A stretch of 24,754 bases of DNA from contig JWZX01001314.1 of NCBI GenBank assembly GCA_001275005.1, positions 1-24,754 on the forward strand, written 5' to 3'. The translations under genes and the position numbers were made by a program. This document shows, piece after piece, positions 8,704 to 15,523 of this stretch. The stretch is from Chrysochromulina tobinii. Its lineage: Eukaryota > Haptophyta > Prymnesiales > Chrysochromulinaceae. Each line of letters opens with the position of its first letter. Positions within the stretch are counted from its first letter, which is position 1. Under the pieces are notes generated by a model. The model ran no database searches, was not told the origin of the DNA, and worked only from the letters and a program-made list of their open reading frames with translations.

Positions 8704-8719
8704 TACAATGTACATTGTA
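8704..8719. repeat. Perfect 16-bp palindrome TACAATGTACATTGTA
   Basis: The sequence equals its own reverse complement with no spacer. It lies 107 bases upstream of the GT8 start, inside the divergent promoter region, and is A/T-rich in a GC-rich setting. This fits a binding site for a symmetric dimer, but no factor is known. Confidence 0.75.
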
Positions 8720-8818
8720 ATGTCGTGCGGGTGTGCTGGAGGGTTTGGATGGTTGTGAGGTTCGTCTGAGTGTGATCTGTGATCCGTGTGCCCGTGTGCG
8801 CCCGGGTGTGTCTCGTGT

Positions 8819-8885
8819 GTGTCCCGGCTCCCCCCCGGTGTCTCACCGTAAAAAGACAGTGTGGGGCCGTGGGGAGCCGGGACAC
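8819..8885. repeat. 15-bp inverted repeat with a nested hairpin upstream of the monooxygenase gene
   Basis: GTGTCCCGGCTCCCC (8819-8833) is the exact reverse complement of GGGGAGCCGGGACAC (8871-8885). The 37-base spacer contains a second hairpin, CGGTG-TCT-CACCG (8836-8848). If transcribed this would form a strong stem with an internal stem-loop, ending about 108 bases before the ATG at 8994. Confidence 0.8.
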
Positions 8886-8993
8886 GAAGAAGACACAGGA
8901 GGCCGGTTCAAAAACACCGTGGCTTTGAACAAGTTTTACAATTCGACACCCGTTCACAGCGGGATTCCGCAGATCGAGAGTCGATGAGCTGAG

Positions 8994-10481
8994 ATGCGCC
9001 CCACGCACATGTCCGCGGTCGCACCGCAACGCTCTGCGGCCGTCATTGGCGCGGGCCCCGCCGGTCTCCTCACGGCCATTATGCTCTCGCAGCGCGGGTG
9101 GGGTGTCAAGGTATATGACGCTCTGCCGCCACCACCATCGGCGGAAGACAACGATCTATGGTCTTCGGGCGAGCGCAGCTACCAGCTCGGCCTCAACGGT
9201 CGAGGTCAGCGCTCGTTGCGCGAGTTTGGCGTCATGGAGCGGGTGTCGCGCTACGCGGCCTCGGTCAACGGGCGGCTGAGCTTTGATACCAAGACGGGCG
9301 CGCCTTCTGAATCGCGTTTGATTCCACCGGGCCAACCGGGCGCGGAGAAGACGTATGTAACACGCGTGCTGCAGCGCGATCGGCTTCAGGCGTGCCTGCT
9401 CGAGGAGGTGCGAGAGCGCTATCCCAACGTGGCGGTGAGCTTCCAGGTGACATGCGACGGCGTCGACCTCTCCGGCGAGCGGCCGGCGGTCACCTTATGC
9501 CCTTCGGCCGAGACTGTTTCCAGTCAAGAGGAGCTGGAAGGGTGTGCCGTGCCGCCTGTCGGGTTGACGGCCTTTGACCTCGTCGTGGGCGCCGACGGCG
9601 TGCGCTCGGCCGTGCGCGAGGCGCTGGCCGCGTCGCCGGCCACGAGCACGCGCCCGGTGCGTTTTGAGGACAGGAACGCTCGGCGGTACAAGACGCTTGC
9701 GCTGCACCCGAGCGCCGTACCCGGCACCTCGTCGGACCTCAACTGGGGCTGCCGCAACCGCACGCTCGACCTCGGCATGGATGCCCTCCCGACAGTCGAT
9801 GGCGAGATGGTGGCTGTCCTCCTCTTCAAGCCAGGCTCGGCCGCGTACAAGGCGATTGAAGGGCTCCAGACGGCGTCCGAGGCGCGCGACTGGCTGGCGG
9901 AGGCGCTGCCGCCTTTGCTCCCGTACGTGCGTGAGGCTGATCTCGAGGCCTTCGTGGGGCGCCCGATCTCACGGCTGCCCTCCTTTCAGCTCGTCGAGGG
10001 TGACATCCACGCTAGGCTAGCGGCGGGCGGCGTCGTCCTCCTCGGGGACTCTATCAAAGCAGTCAAGCCCTATTTTGGACAAGGTGCCAACTCGGCGCTC
10101 GAGGATGTGTCAGTTCTCGCGCGCTGCCTTGCCGCGTGCTCTGATGAGCCCGCCGCCGCCGCCGCCGCCTTCACCGAGGCACGCGCCGAGGACGCGCGCG
10201 CGCTCGTGCGCACCTCGCGTGGCTTTGACGGGCGCGGCCCTCTTGGCACGGCCCGATTCCTGATGCCACTTCTTCTCGACCTGCGGCTGCACGCGCTGCT
10301 GCCGGCCGTCTTCACGCCGCCTATGCTGCGCGGCCTGCAGGACGAGCGCAACACCTTCACGGGCTTGCGGCGGCGCAAACGGCTCGAGCGGGCGCTGCTG
10401 ATGGTGCTCGTCGGCTGGGCGCTCCTCGGCGCGCGGTTCGGCGTCAAGCTGTGCGCGAAAGCCCTTTTGGGAGCGGGATGA
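8994..10481 (+). CDS. FAD-dependent monooxygenase, kynurenine 3-monooxygenase-like
   Basis: The 495-residue product is a class A flavoprotein hydroxylase. AAVIGAGPAGLLTAI (from residue 15) is the N-terminal FAD dinucleotide fold. RSYQLGLNGRGQRSLREFG resembles the RSINLALS-RG segment of kynurenine 3-monooxygenase. RDRLQACLLEEVRERYPNV also fits that family. GADGVRSAVREAL (from about 199) is the DG motif. VVLLGDSIKAVKPYFGQGAN (from about 347) is the second FAD motif, with the FGQG typical of KMO. A C-terminal hydrophobic segment (ALLMVLVGWALLG, about 468-480) would anchor it, as KMO is anchored in the mitochondrial outer membrane. KMO converts kynurenine to 3-hydroxykynurenine with NADPH and oxygen. 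The exact substrate is not proven; related aromatic hydroxylases or epoxidases are alternatives. Length agrees with KMO (about 450-490). Confidence 0.75.
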   Translation: MRPTHMSAVAPQRSAAVIGAGPAGLLTAIMLSQRGWGVKVYDALPPPPSAEDNDLWSSGERSYQLGLNGRGQRSLREFGVMERVSRYAASVNGRLSFDTKTGAPSESRLIPPGQPGAEKTYVTRVLQRDRLQACLLEEVRERYPNVAVSFQVTCDGVDLSGERPAVTLCPSAETVSSQEELEGCAVPPVGLTAFDLVVGADGVRSAVREALAASPATSTRPVRFEDRNARRYKTLALHPSAVPGTSSDLNWGCRNRTLDLGMDALPTVDGEMVAVLLFKPGSAAYKAIEGLQTASEARDWLAEALPPLLPYVREADLEAFVGRPISRLPSFQLVEGDIHARLAAGGVVLLGDSIKAVKPYFGQGANSALEDVSVLARCLAACSDEPAAAAAAFTEARAEDARALVRTSRGFDGRGPLGTARFLMPLLLDLRLHALLPAVFTPPMLRGLQDERNTFTGLRRRKRLERALLMVLVGWALLGARFGVKLCAKALLGAG

Positions 10482-10627
10482 GATAGTGTTTGCATGCATT
10501 CTTTTTTTCATGGGACCTATCCGGAAACCGAAATGCGAAAAAAGGGACTCAAATTTTTTCGGTCCGGCTAGGCGCTAGCGCTAGGTAACGCGCTCGGCTC
10601 CACAGCCTGGCGAGGCTGTAGGCGGCT
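10482..10627. other. Short intergenic region after the monooxygenase gene
   Basis: These 146 bases contain T7 at about 10502-10508 and an A/T hairpin, CGAAAAAA (10536-10543) with TTTTTTCG (10554-10561). A small palindrome CTAGCGCTAG lies at 10575-10584. The region presumably holds the 3' end of one gene and the promoter of the next. Confidence 0.4.
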
Positions 10628-13066
10628 ATGCCGTCTCCGTTCTCGCTGCTGAGCGAGTCTCCTGCTCGGCGGCGCGCACGGCGCGCGCAAAAGGCGGGCC
10701 AGCAGCCTCCGACGCCGGTCTCGGAGTCGCCGTATGGCACTCCTCGCGACACCGACGTAAAGTACACCGACGGCTCTGATACCCTGCAATTTCCAGCATC
10801 TTTTGCCGACGTCGCCACCTCACCTGCGGTCTCGCCAGCCGCCTCGCCCGATGGCAGAGCCCAGGCGCGGCGGCGGCTGCAAGACAAGTCGAGGCATCAC
10901 TGGGCGGGTGTATCGTCACCCTCTGCCGAGCAAGTACCGCCGCAGGCGCCGCCAAACCACCTGCTTGCAGGCCTGAGCAGCATCTTTGGTGCGGCCGAGT
11001 CGACGACGACGGCGCTCCAGCGCACGCTCGCGGCGGGCCCGTCGGAGGCAATGGTGCTCCAGGCGCTGCGCGAGCTGCCGATGCACCGCGCGCTCAACAC
11101 GTGGCGGAACGGCATCGAGGAGCGGCGCGAGCGTGCGCGCCGCTTCAAGCTCGCCTCCGCCGATGGCGTGCGGCAGTGGATAAGGCAGTGGCGGCTCGCG
11201 CCGAGCTTGATCCTCTGGCAGGCGAACATCAAGGCCGATCAGCAACGCGACGTCGTGCTCCTGCGCATGAGGAAGATCACGGTGAGGGTAGAGCAGCGCG
11301 TGGCGCTCCAGCTCCTCAAGGAGCATGCACTGGACGCCGTCGAGCTGCGCGACCGCGCGCGCCGTGGCCACGCGAGCATGGCACCCAAGCGGCGTGCTTT
11401 GCGCAAGGGGCTTCGAAAGTGGAGTGAATACATCGCGATGGCCTTCGAGTTCCACAGCCGTGGGCGAGCGAGCGTGATCGCGATGCACGTGGACTTCAAG
11501 GAGCTCAAGGAGGCAGTGGCAAAGTGGGTCGCCATGGTCGGCGCGCGCCAGGCGCGTGAGGCCAAGGTGAGCCTCTGCTTGCAACGGACGTCGCCGGAGA
11601 AGCGGGAGATGCTCATGGGGTTTGAGGCGCTCCGAACGCGCGCGCCGGCGTGGGAGCGTGGCGCGGCGCACACGCGCATCTGCCGCGGCGGCTTCGGGCT
11701 GCTGCACGTGGAGCGCGATCGCACGCGCGATGCCGCCATTGGCTCGCCTGCGCTCCATAAGGGCGATCTGTACCATTTCTCGTTCGCCGTCTTCGGCGGC
11801 GGCAGCGGCGTCGTCGTCGGGGTGGCGGACGCGAGCTACCCTATGGCGAGCACCGTCGAGGAGCGCGGCGGTGCATGGGGTCTCAACCTCTCGCACGGCG
11901 CTCTCTATGTCAAGAGGCCAGGCCACGAGAAGGGCGAGCTACATGCACAGCAGCTCATTGCCCTCCCAGCGATCGACCGCTCGCCGGAGCATAATCTCCA
12001 AAATCTCATCGAGATCGAGGTCGAGGTCGACCTCACGTGTGAGCCGTACAGGCTGGGCTTTGGCCTCCCCGATGGACCGATGGTGCATGCAACGGGCGCC
12101 CATTTCGGCTCGTGCACGTCGCTCCGCCCGTGGGCCTATCTGTGGGGAGCCTCCGATGCGATCGTGCTCAAGCCCCGACGGCGGCCTAGGGCGCCACGGA
12201 TGGAGCCATGGCAGCCTAGCATCCGGATGCCACTCTCCTTCCGCGTAGGCCAGTCGATCTCAGGTCTCACGTCCACGACGGCACTACGGCTGACCATGGC
12301 GGCTACCTATGGGGTCGTAAACGGCCCGCCTGTGCGCCCGCCCAGCCGCCGACATCCCCGCGCTGTCACACGGGAGGTGGAGCGTGCCGTGTCGCGCGAG
12401 AAAGCGGCTACGGTCCGCGAGCGCTCAGCGAGGCTGACGCTCGCGGCTGCCAAGGCGGCCGACGACAGAGCGGAGGCGCTGCGGCTGCAGGCGACGCTTG
12501 GGCTCGTGCCGTCGACGGACGACAGCCCACCTCTGCTAACACCGCCGCCGCTCGCCGAGGTCGAGGGCGACGCCTCTGCTATCAAGCCTACTCCGAGCGT
12601 GACGCCGTCGACGACGCTTACCAGCGTCGATGGCGAAGTCGAAGGGGGCAGCAGTGCTGGTCCCGTTCACAGCAGTGGCCCCGTTCGACCTGTACCGGGC
12701 GCTGCCAGCACGGGCGCGTCTACTGCTCGCTCGCCGGTGTCGCGTCGCTCCACGGAGATCTCGAGCACGGGGATCAGCAGCACCTCGACTGCCACGGAGG
12801 CCGCGGGAGACGCGAGCGCCGTCACGAGCGCCGCAGGGCTGTCCATGCTCGCTCTAAGCGGCGAGGATGCAAAGGAGTACACCTACTACGACGACCCGCG
12901 CCTGAAGCGGCCGCCCGAGCACTCACCTCTGGAAGCCTTCAGCCTGCATGCCATGGAAAAGCGACGGCGGGCGCTCGCGAACACCAAACACAAGATCAAG
13001 AGCTATCCGTGGGACGTGGTCAGGCGCGTCACCTCTATCTATTCGGACGTGACGCAGCAGCTGTAG
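10628..13066 (+). CDS. Uncharacterised 812-residue protein with Trp-bearing helical region and probable SPRY domain
   Basis: I do not recognise a named protein. Residues 1-130 are a disordered Ser/Pro/Ala/Arg-rich head. About 140-345 form helices in which Trp recurs in similar contexts (ALNTWRNGIEERRERARRF, VRQWIRQWRLAPSLILWQAN, GLRKWSEYIAMAFEFHSR, AVAKWVAMVGARQAREAK), loosely like Sfi1/centrin-binding repeats. About 350-516 look like a B30.2/SPRY beta-sandwich: GDLYHFSFAVFGGGSGVVVG, GGAWGLNLSHGALYVKR, IEIEVEVDLTCEPYRLGFG, LRPWAYLWGASDAIVLKP. A charged helix (about 580-625) and a Ser/Thr/Pro-rich linker follow. The tail from about residue 753 ends in a compact block (DPRLKRPPEHSPLEAFSLH) rich in basic residues. 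SPRY domains mediate protein binding; a cytoskeletal or centrosomal adaptor is a guess. The gene has no introns and its ATG is the first in frame. Confidence 0.65.
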   Translation: MPSPFSLLSESPARRRARRAQKAGQQPPTPVSESPYGTPRDTDVKYTDGSDTLQFPASFADVATSPAVSPAASPDGRAQARRRLQDKSRHHWAGVSSPSAEQVPPQAPPNHLLAGLSSIFGAAESTTTALQRTLAAGPSEAMVLQALRELPMHRALNTWRNGIEERRERARRFKLASADGVRQWIRQWRLAPSLILWQANIKADQQRDVVLLRMRKITVRVEQRVALQLLKEHALDAVELRDRARRGHASMAPKRRALRKGLRKWSEYIAMAFEFHSRGRASVIAMHVDFKELKEAVAKWVAMVGARQAREAKVSLCLQRTSPEKREMLMGFEALRTRAPAWERGAAHTRICRGGFGLLHVERDRTRDAAIGSPALHKGDLYHFSFAVFGGGSGVVVGVADASYPMASTVEERGGAWGLNLSHGALYVKRPGHEKGELHAQQLIALPAIDRSPEHNLQNLIEIEVEVDLTCEPYRLGFGLPDGPMVHATGAHFGSCTSLRPWAYLWGASDAIVLKPRRRPRAPRMEPWQPSIRMPLSFRVGQSISGLTSTTALRLTMAATYGVVNGPPVRPPSRRHPRAVTREVERAVSREKAATVRERSARLTLAAAKAADDRAEALRLQATLGLVPSTDDSPPLLTPPPLAEVEGDASAIKPTPSVTPSTTLTSVDGEVEGGSSAGPVHSSGPVRPVPGAASTGASTARSPVSRRSTEISSTGISSTSTATEAAGDASAVTSAAGLSMLALSGEDAKEYTYYDDPRLKRPPEHSPLEAFSLHAMEKRRRALANTKHKIKSYPWDVVRRVTSIYSDVTQQL

Positions 13067-13095
13067 CGAGCTGCTTAATGTAGCGAGCTGCTTAA
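13062..13095. repeat. Perfect 17-bp tandem duplication across the stop codon
   Basis: TGTAGCGAGCTGCTTAA occurs at 13062-13078 and again, directly adjoining, at 13079-13095. The first copy includes the TAG stop (13064-13066) of the 812-residue protein. It looks like a recent slippage or repair duplication at the gene end. Confidence 0.85.
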
Positions 13096-13580
13096 ACCAG
13101 CGCCTCTCCCGCCACCACAGCGGTCTCCGTATGTTTCGGTCTCCGCGATCTCCGTAATGCGTACAGACCGTCTATTCGGCTGCCTTCACCGATATTCACC
13201 GAGACGGCTCTACCTGTCGCTCTACCTCTACAGCTGTGCCCGTAGGCTACTCGTAGGCCGGTAGCCACTCAATCCGCCCGTGGCGTGTCCCACGCATTCC
13301 TTTGCGTCTCTTCACGCTATTCGTTACTCGAGACCCTGCGAGAGCTGCGTCGTGCGTGGTGTTCGCTCTAGACTGAGATCGGTAACTTATAGTAATGTTC
13401 CCATATAGCGGGAGTCGAGCAGAGTCGCACGGAGGCTACCGCTCGGACGGGCAGCCCGGATTAGATGTGGTCCTTATTATACGTTCCTATAGCGTAGCCG
13501 GCATGATAAAAATATGCTCACCTCAACTAGATAGACCGCCCGGTCCGCGAAAGCGCGCGCTTACTCTAACGTCGAGTCAG
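13067..13580. other. Intergenic region without a supported gene
   Basis: These 514 bases follow the 812-residue protein gene. They contain many near-repeats of short words (CGGTCTCCG twice around 13121-13145, TTCACCGA twice around 13186-13202, GTAGGC/GTAGGCC around 13242-13258). No ORF of convincing composition and no tRNA-like B box were seen. Confidence 0.4.
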
Positions 13581-13913
13581 TCAACATTGAAGGTGTAGAC
13601 GCCGGACGCCGCGTCCTCCAGCACTTGAGCCACAGCTGACCTTCGTCCGGTCAGTAGCTTGGGCCTCCCCGCCCTCCTCGGCCTCCCCAATCATCTCCTC
13701 ACTGCTCGCCTCGAGCTCGGTGCCGAGCGTGCCCGGCACAGACGTCGCACTCAAGTGCTCACTGGGGGCGGCGGCGGCGCTGATCGGCGTCGTGAAGGGC
13801 GCATCGCCCTCGCGTGCGCGGCAGAGGCCCCACTGGTGCCGTGACATCTCGGAGAGCAGATCGCATCGTGGACCAGATCGCACAGCCTTGGACCACAGCC
13901 GCCCGCACAGCAC
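13581..13913 (-). CDS. Possible 3'-terminal exon of an unresolved minus-strand gene
   Basis: An open frame ending in TGA at 13581 encodes a hydrophilic Ser/Glu/Ala-rich segment (SEMSRHQWGLCRAREGDAPF, then LGTELEASSEEMIGEAEEGG). Its composition is more protein-like than the overlapping frames. I recognise no domain. It could be the last exon of the gene that also includes the exon-like frame at 13981-14430 and the RING-CH piece upstream, but I could not fix splice sites. Low confidence. Confidence 0.25.
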   Translation of the reverse strand: MLCGRLWSKAVRSGPRCDLLSEMSRHQWGLCRAREGDAPFTTPISAAAAPSEHLSATSVPGTLGTELEASSEEMIGEAEEGGEAQATDRTKVSCGSSAGGRGVRRLHLQC

Positions 13914-13943
13914 CCTCCCGCTGCAGCCGCTTGAGCCGCTTGA

Positions 13944-13977
<34 letters not shown>
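13944..13977. repeat. GCC/CCG trinucleotide repeat
   Basis: This is about eleven uninterrupted GCC units (34 bases), likely length-polymorphic. On the minus strand one frame would encode polyalanine, but the repeat is not clearly inside a coding exon. Confidence 0.85.
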
Positions 13978-13980
13978 ATG

Positions 13981-14430
13981 TCAGCACCGCGTACAATCGC
14001 TTAATACAATCGCAATGGCCACGGCGAGCTCTGCTGCGATCAACGGGCAAAGTTGCCTCTGCGCCGCCGCCGCCACCTGCGCGGCCGCCACCAGCAAGCT
14101 TGTGCTAGCGTTGTCAGCGCCGCCGGGCGAAGTGCTATAGGGCGGCTGAAGCGGCTGCAGCGGCACGCGTAGCACGTCGCCGCGCACTGGCAGGCTCTCG
14201 GCGTCGCATATCTCGAGGAGGCATATAGCGGCTGCACCTGGTGGCATGGGCCGCCAAGCAGGAGCGACGGAGGCGGCGCGCCCGCACCGAGCGCCAGGTT
14301 GCAGTGCGTGGGACTGGGCGACCACGTCGCGGTCGGCGTGCGCCGATAGGCGCATGGGACGCGACAAGTTTACGGCCACGAGACTGTCAGAGCCGTCGGA
14401 GGCATCAGCGCGGCCTCGGCTCAGGATGAG
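13981..14430 (-). CDS. Exon-like open frame downstream of the RING-CH remnant
   Basis: This minus-strand frame reads through GRADASDGSDSLVAVNLSRP, then MPPGAAAICLLEICDAESLP and VRGDVLRVPLQPLQPP, ending in TGA at 13981. The middle part has mixed hydrophobic and charged composition like a folded domain; the end is Ala-rich. I cannot name it. It lies on the same strand as the RING-CH coding piece, separated by a tandem repeat block (14425-14480) that looks intronic. Splice sites are not resolved. Confidence 0.3.
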   Translation of the reverse strand, partial: LILSRGRADASDGSDSLVAVNLSRPMRLSAHADRDVVAQSHALQPGARCGRAASVAPAWRPMPPGAAAICLLEICDAESLPVRGDVLRVPLQPLQPPYSTSPGGADNASTSLLVAAAQVAAAAQRQLCPLIAAELAVAIAIVLSDCTRC

Positions 14431-14952
14431 GTAAGGATGAGGTATAGATGAGGTAGGCAATAGGTATACAATAGGTAGGCAACACGGTGCCAATGCTGCG
14501 CTCGCTGGAGCGTAAGCATCGATGCGAACAGCGAGAGCGCGTGATCGCGCTCGAGAGGGTCCGCGCTCGCGTGCGCCCGCGCGATCGCGGCGCGTGAGTC
14601 TGACTCGTTGGCACGCTCTTTGCTTTTCAAAATGAGGGTGCCTGGCTGCATCAGCTCGAGAAGCCGGGCACGTGCGGCATCGTCGAGCACAGCGCAGTAG
14701 ATCTCGGGATAGCGAGGATTGGTGCGTACCGAGCGGGTAATTCACTCGCGGTCCAGCACGTCCAGCTGCACGAGCCATGGAGCCAAAGAGCCACATCTCT
14801 TCCTTTTGCAGATCTCACAGGTGCGGCTCGAATGACTCTTCCGCTTCTGCCACCTCGCAAGGCACTCGCGGTGTACGAGGCGTGCCGAGCCGATGCACTC
14901 GCACGGAGCGATGAGCCCATCGTCCGTGTCGAGGCAGGACGCAGGAGCGGCA
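14421..14952 (-). pseudogene. Damaged RING-CH (MARCH-type) E3 ligase gene
   Basis: The minus strand encodes most of a RING-CH zinc-binding domain: CLDTDDGLIAPCEC, IGSARLVHRECLARWQ and TCEICK give C-x10-C-x-C-x7-H-x2-C and a final C-x2-C. RING-CH proteins are usually ubiquitin E3 ligases. Two faults are visible. The first Cys pair should be C-x2-C, but a CRSC reading just after a good acceptor (CCAG, exon from 14952) is in another frame, shifted by a near-perfect 7-base tandem duplication (TCCTGCG TCCTGCC). Further on, TGA at 14744-14742 interrupts the frame, which then continues as ITRSVRTNPRYPEIYCAVLD and QPGTLILKSKERANES. Either this is a decayed copy, or the sequence has local errors. A possible first exon (ATG near 15060) precedes a 60-base intron. 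It is divergent from the UQCRH gene. Confidence 0.5.
14425..14480. repeat. Degenerate 11-12 bp tandem repeat, five units
   Basis: Units are GATGAGGTAAG (14425-14435), GATGAGGTATA (14436-14446), GATGAGGTAGGC (14447-14458), AATAGGTATAC (14459-14469) and AATAGGTAGGC (14470-14480). It interrupts the minus-strand coding-like sequence and probably lies in an intron. Confidence 0.75.
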
Positions 14953-15159
14953 CTGGCCGTGGAAAGTTGGCATTGGGGACGGACAGGAGCGAGATACTTT
15001 TCATTTGCAAACCCGCATGCAAATGTGCTGAAAATGTTGCAGCTTGGGAAAGGAGAACATCTCGCACGCTGAGTGAGTACGCGCACACGTGACGCGAGTT
15101 GTGTGTTCACAGCGTCGAAACGCTCTCTGTGCTCTTCTCCGAAGCTCGCGAGCAACGCA

Positions 15160-15523
15160 ATGTCTGACGACGAGGTCGTTGACCCCAAGCTTTCCGCGAG
15201 TGCCAAGTGCTTGGCGACCGAGTCGTGCGCAAAGCTGCTGGTGGGCGGCGGCGCGCGCATCGATATCACCGTGATTCAAGCCTTGCAATCTCACACGCAC
15301 TTCCCTCCCTCAGGTTGAGTATGAGCGCTGCTCGGCTCGGATAGAGGCCAAGGGCACGGGCCAGTGCGCCGGCCAGTACATGGATTACATCCAATGCGTG
15401 GTGCGTTCTCGCGCCTCGCCTGCCTTTGTCTCGCAGGCGGCGTCCCCAGCTGATGTGTTGCGCATGCGTTTGTGGCCACAGGACAAGTGTGCATCCGCAG
15501 CTATCTTCAAGCAGCTGAAGTGA
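15160..15523 (+). CDS. UQCRH: Ubiquinol-cytochrome c reductase hinge protein (complex III subunit QCR6), three exons
   Basis: Exons are 15160-15240, 15314-15400 and 15482-15523, all joined in phase 0. Donors are GTGGGC and GTGCGT; acceptors are CCCTCAG and CCACAG. The 69-residue product begins MSDDEVVDPK and has the Cys pattern of the family: KCLATESCAK, then YERCSARIEAKGTGQCAGQY, MDYIQCV and DKCASAAIFKQLK. It closely follows the plant and animal hinge protein (short acidic N-terminus, helical hairpin tied by disulphides, C-terminal LFxxLK-type end). It sits on the intermembrane-space side of the cytochrome bc1 complex and helps cytochrome c1 interact with cytochrome c. Exons of 81, 87 and 42 bases explain why no long ORF marks the gene. 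TTCACA lies at 15106-15111, 49 bases upstream of the ATG. Confidence 0.88.
15241..15313 (+). other. UQCRH intron 1
   Basis: This is a 73-base GT-AG intron (GTGGGC...CCTCAG), phase 0, with a pyrimidine-rich stretch (TTCCCTCCCT) before the acceptor. Confidence 0.8.
15401..15481 (+). other. UQCRH intron 2
   Basis: This is an 81-base GT-AG intron (GTGCGT...CCACAG), phase 0. The next exon begins Asp-Lys-Cys, the conserved C-terminal element of the family. Confidence 0.8.

Larger units (their letters stand above)
8597..8993. promoter_or_regulatory. Divergent intergenic region between GT8 and monooxygenase genes
   Basis: These 397 bases separate two outward-facing genes. They hold a perfect 16-bp palindrome (8704-8719), a strongly G/T-biased plus strand at about 8720-8822 with many GTGTG runs, a large nested inverted repeat (8819-8885), and TTCACA at 8953-8958, 36 bases before the ATG at 8994. 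No coding potential is convincing. Confidence 0.55.

Noticed and set aside
10916-11926. Long minus-strand open frame (336 codons) opposite the 812-residue protein
   Set aside because: Its composition is the mirror of the plus-strand protein; high GC makes antisense frames long. No domain or signal was seen.
13751-14050. Polyalanine-containing frame over the GCC repeat
   Set aside because: The frame is created by the trinucleotide repeat and has no protein-like flanks.
14742-14744. In-frame TGA read as selenocysteine in the RING-CH gene
   Set aside because: Some algae have many selenoproteins, but no Cys/Sec-type redox motif surrounds this codon, no SECIS-like element was identified, and a second lesion exists nearby. 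TGA is used as a normal stop by other genes here.
14953-15269. Extension of the RING-CH frame upstream to an ATG at 15269
   Set aside because: This part runs antisense through UQCRH exon 1 and its promoter and has no RING-CH character; the RING-CH exon more likely begins at the acceptor near 14952.
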